From NCBI GenBank assembly GCA_963575745.1, contig CAUYUJ010021696.1:39994-103993 (forward strand): DNA of 64,000 bases, written 5' to 3'. Position 1 is the stretch's first letter; each line of letters begins with the position of its first letter. Source of the stretch: Prorocentrum cordatum. Its lineage: Eukaryota > Sar > Dinophyceae > Prorocentrales > Prorocentraceae. This document shows positions 62,521 through 64,000 of the stretch, one piece after another. A model generated the notes under the pieces. That model made no database searches and had not been told where the DNA came from. It worked only from the letters and a program-made list of their open reading frames with translations. Made by a program: the position numbers and the translations under genes.

Positions 62521-64000
62521 CTCCTCCTCCTCCTCCTCCTCCTCCTCCTCCTCCTCCTCCTCCTCCTCCTCCTCCTCCTCCTCCTCCTCCTCCCCCTCCT
62601 CCTCCTCCTCCTCCTCCCTCCCTCCTCCTCCTCCTCCTCCCTCCTCCTCCTCCTCCTCCGCAGGAGCAGGCAGCAGGCGCGCGTCCGCTGCCACTCGGGG
62701 TCGAGGCGCAGCCCCGGGCCCTCGCAACCCGCCCGCGCCCACGTGCAGGCCCGTGGCCCGCCCCCTCCGACGCCCGGGCCTGCGCGCCGCCGCCGCGGTG
62801 TTTGGGAGCTCGCTGCCGTGGGCCCGCGGGTGCCGTCCCGGTTGGGCTCGCCTCCTCCTCCTCCTCCTCCTCCTCCTCCTCCTCCTCCCCCTCCTCCTCC
62901 TCCTCCTCCTCCTCCCCTCCTTCGCCCTCTCCTCCTCCTCCTCCTCCTCCTCCTCCTCCTCCTCCTCCTCCTCCTCCTCCTCCTCCTCCTCCTCCTCCTC
63001 CTCCTCCTCCTCCTCCTCCTCCTCCTCCTCCCTCCTCCTCCTCCTCCTCCTCCTCCTCCTCCTCCTCCTCCTCCTCCTCCCTCCTCCTCCTCCTCCTCCT
63101 CCTCCTCCTCCTCCTCCTCCTCCTCCTCCCTCCTCCTCCCCCTCCTCCTCCTCCTCCCTCCTCCGCCCTCCAGCAGGCGCGCGTCCGCTGCCACTCGGGG
63201 TCGAGGCGCAGCCCCGGGCCCTCGCAACCCGCCCGCGCCCACGTGCAGGCCCGTGGCCCGCCCCCTCCGACGCCCGGGCCTGCGCGCCGCCGCCGCGGTG
63301 TTTGGGAGCTCGCTGCCGTGGGCCCGCGGGTGCCGTCCCGGTTGGGCTCGCCTCCTCCTCCTCCTCCTCCTCCTCCTCCTCCTCCTCATCCCCTCTCCTC
63401 CTCCTCCCCTCCCCTCCTCCTCCTCCTCCTCCTCCTCCTCCTCCTCCTCCTCCTCCTCCTCCTCCTCCTCCTCCTCCTCCTCCTCCTCCTCCTCCTCCTC
63501 CTCCTCCTCCTCCTCCTCCCTCCTCCTCCTCCTCCTCCCCTCCTCCTCCTCCTCCTCCTCCTCCTCCTCCTCCTCCTCCTCCTCCTCCTCCTCCTCCTCC
63601 TCCTCCTCCTCCTCCTCCTCCCTCCTCCTCCTCCTCCGCCCTCCTCCCTCCTCCGCCCTCCTCCTCCTCCTCCACAGGCGCGCTCCCGCTGCCACTCGGG
63701 GTCGAGGCGCAGCCCCGGGCCCCGCAAACCCGCCCGCGCCCGCGCGCAGGCCCCGGCCCCGCCCCCCTCCGCGCGGGTCGCGCGAACGACGCCCGGGCCT
63801 GCGCGCCGCCGCCAAGGGGTTTGGGAGCTCGCTGCCGTGGGCCCGCGGGTGCCGTCCCGGTTGGGCTCGCCTCCTCCTCTTCCTCGTCCTCCTCCTCCTC
63901 CTCCTCTCCTCCTCCTCCTCCTCCTCCTCCTCCTCCTCCGTCCTCCCCCCCCCCCCTCCGCCTCCTCCTCCTCCTCCTCCTCCGCCTCCTCCTCTTCCTC
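62521..64000 (+). repeat. higher-order array: 182-bp module plus TCC tract, 500-bp period
   Basis: Unique modules at 62,671-62,852, 63,171-63,352 and 63,675-63,871 are separated by about 300 bp of (TCC)n. Modules 1 and 2 appear identical over 182 bp; module 3 is somewhat diverged with an insertion of about 18 bp (GGGTCGCGCGAACGA region). Each module follows a TCC run ending in CAG (CTCCGCAG, CCTCCAG, CTCCACAG). One plus frame through the module has G/C-rich third positions (RPVARPLRRPGLRAAAAVFG, SSLPWARG). The array continues past the window end. Confidence 0.9.

Noticed and set aside
62257-63815. Minus-strand open frames of about 470-500 codons
   Set aside because: Almost entirely Glu, Gly and Arg repeats from the TCC array; the frame changes between modules because the tract lengths are not multiples of three.
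1-64000. Dinoflagellate spliced-leader sequence or relic
   Set aside because: I looked for CCATTTTGGCTCAAG on both strands and did not see it. GCCATTTTCGGCC at 29,456 is similar only in part and belongs to repeat DR1.

Overview
The window looks like intergenic and intronic DNA from a large, GC-rich eukaryotic nuclear genome, most likely a dinoflagellate. The reasons are: no bacterial-style run of adjacent genes; a decayed LINE-type reverse transcriptase whose boxes (VPGRQ, ALDNGRAF, ADD, LG..LGP, WGGP) match the type I know from dinoflagellate genomes; very long TCC/GGA tracts; many short foldback (terminal inverted repeat) elements; AT-rich intron-like repeats; and a 100-N scaffold gap at 35,293-35,392. 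The species cannot be named from this sequence. I found no tRNA, rRNA or snRNA gene and no spliced-leader sequence.

Layout. 0-20 kb: minisatellites, foldback families FB1, FB2 and FB3, three copies of an intron-like element, and purine/pyrimidine tracts with almost no credible coding sequence. 20-28 kb: the most gene-like part, with the reverse transcriptase pseudogene (about 21.45-22.9 kb) followed by acidic open segments (23.7-25.0 and 26.9-27.7 kb) separated by a 16-bp minisatellite and a 151-bp satellite that may lie in an intron. 28-36 kb: dispersed repeats, one weak multi-exon candidate at 30.8-32.0 kb, TCC tracts and the gap. 36-47 kb: a 77-bp satellite, 12-bp and 10-bp minisatellites, weak coding fragments and hairpins. 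47-51.6 kb: lower-GC, ORF-poor DNA with a 193-bp foldback. 51.6-57 kb: a compound repeat block made of a roughly 1.5-kb palindrome, a 63-bp satellite, a 53-bp satellite and another copy of the palindrome's repeat family. 57.1-57.8 kb: a minus-strand, GC3-rich coding candidate. 58-64 kb: further dispersed repeats and tracts, ending in a 500-bp higher-order array in which two 182-bp modules look identical.

No complete functional gene can be called. Apart from the reverse transcriptase relic, the coding calls are segments without a recognised domain, supported by composition, length and nearby splice-like signals. The strongest content is repeat biology: at least three multi-copy element families plus several single foldback elements, eleven or more tandem arrays with different periods, and TCC tracts placed like intron 3' polypyrimidine tracts.
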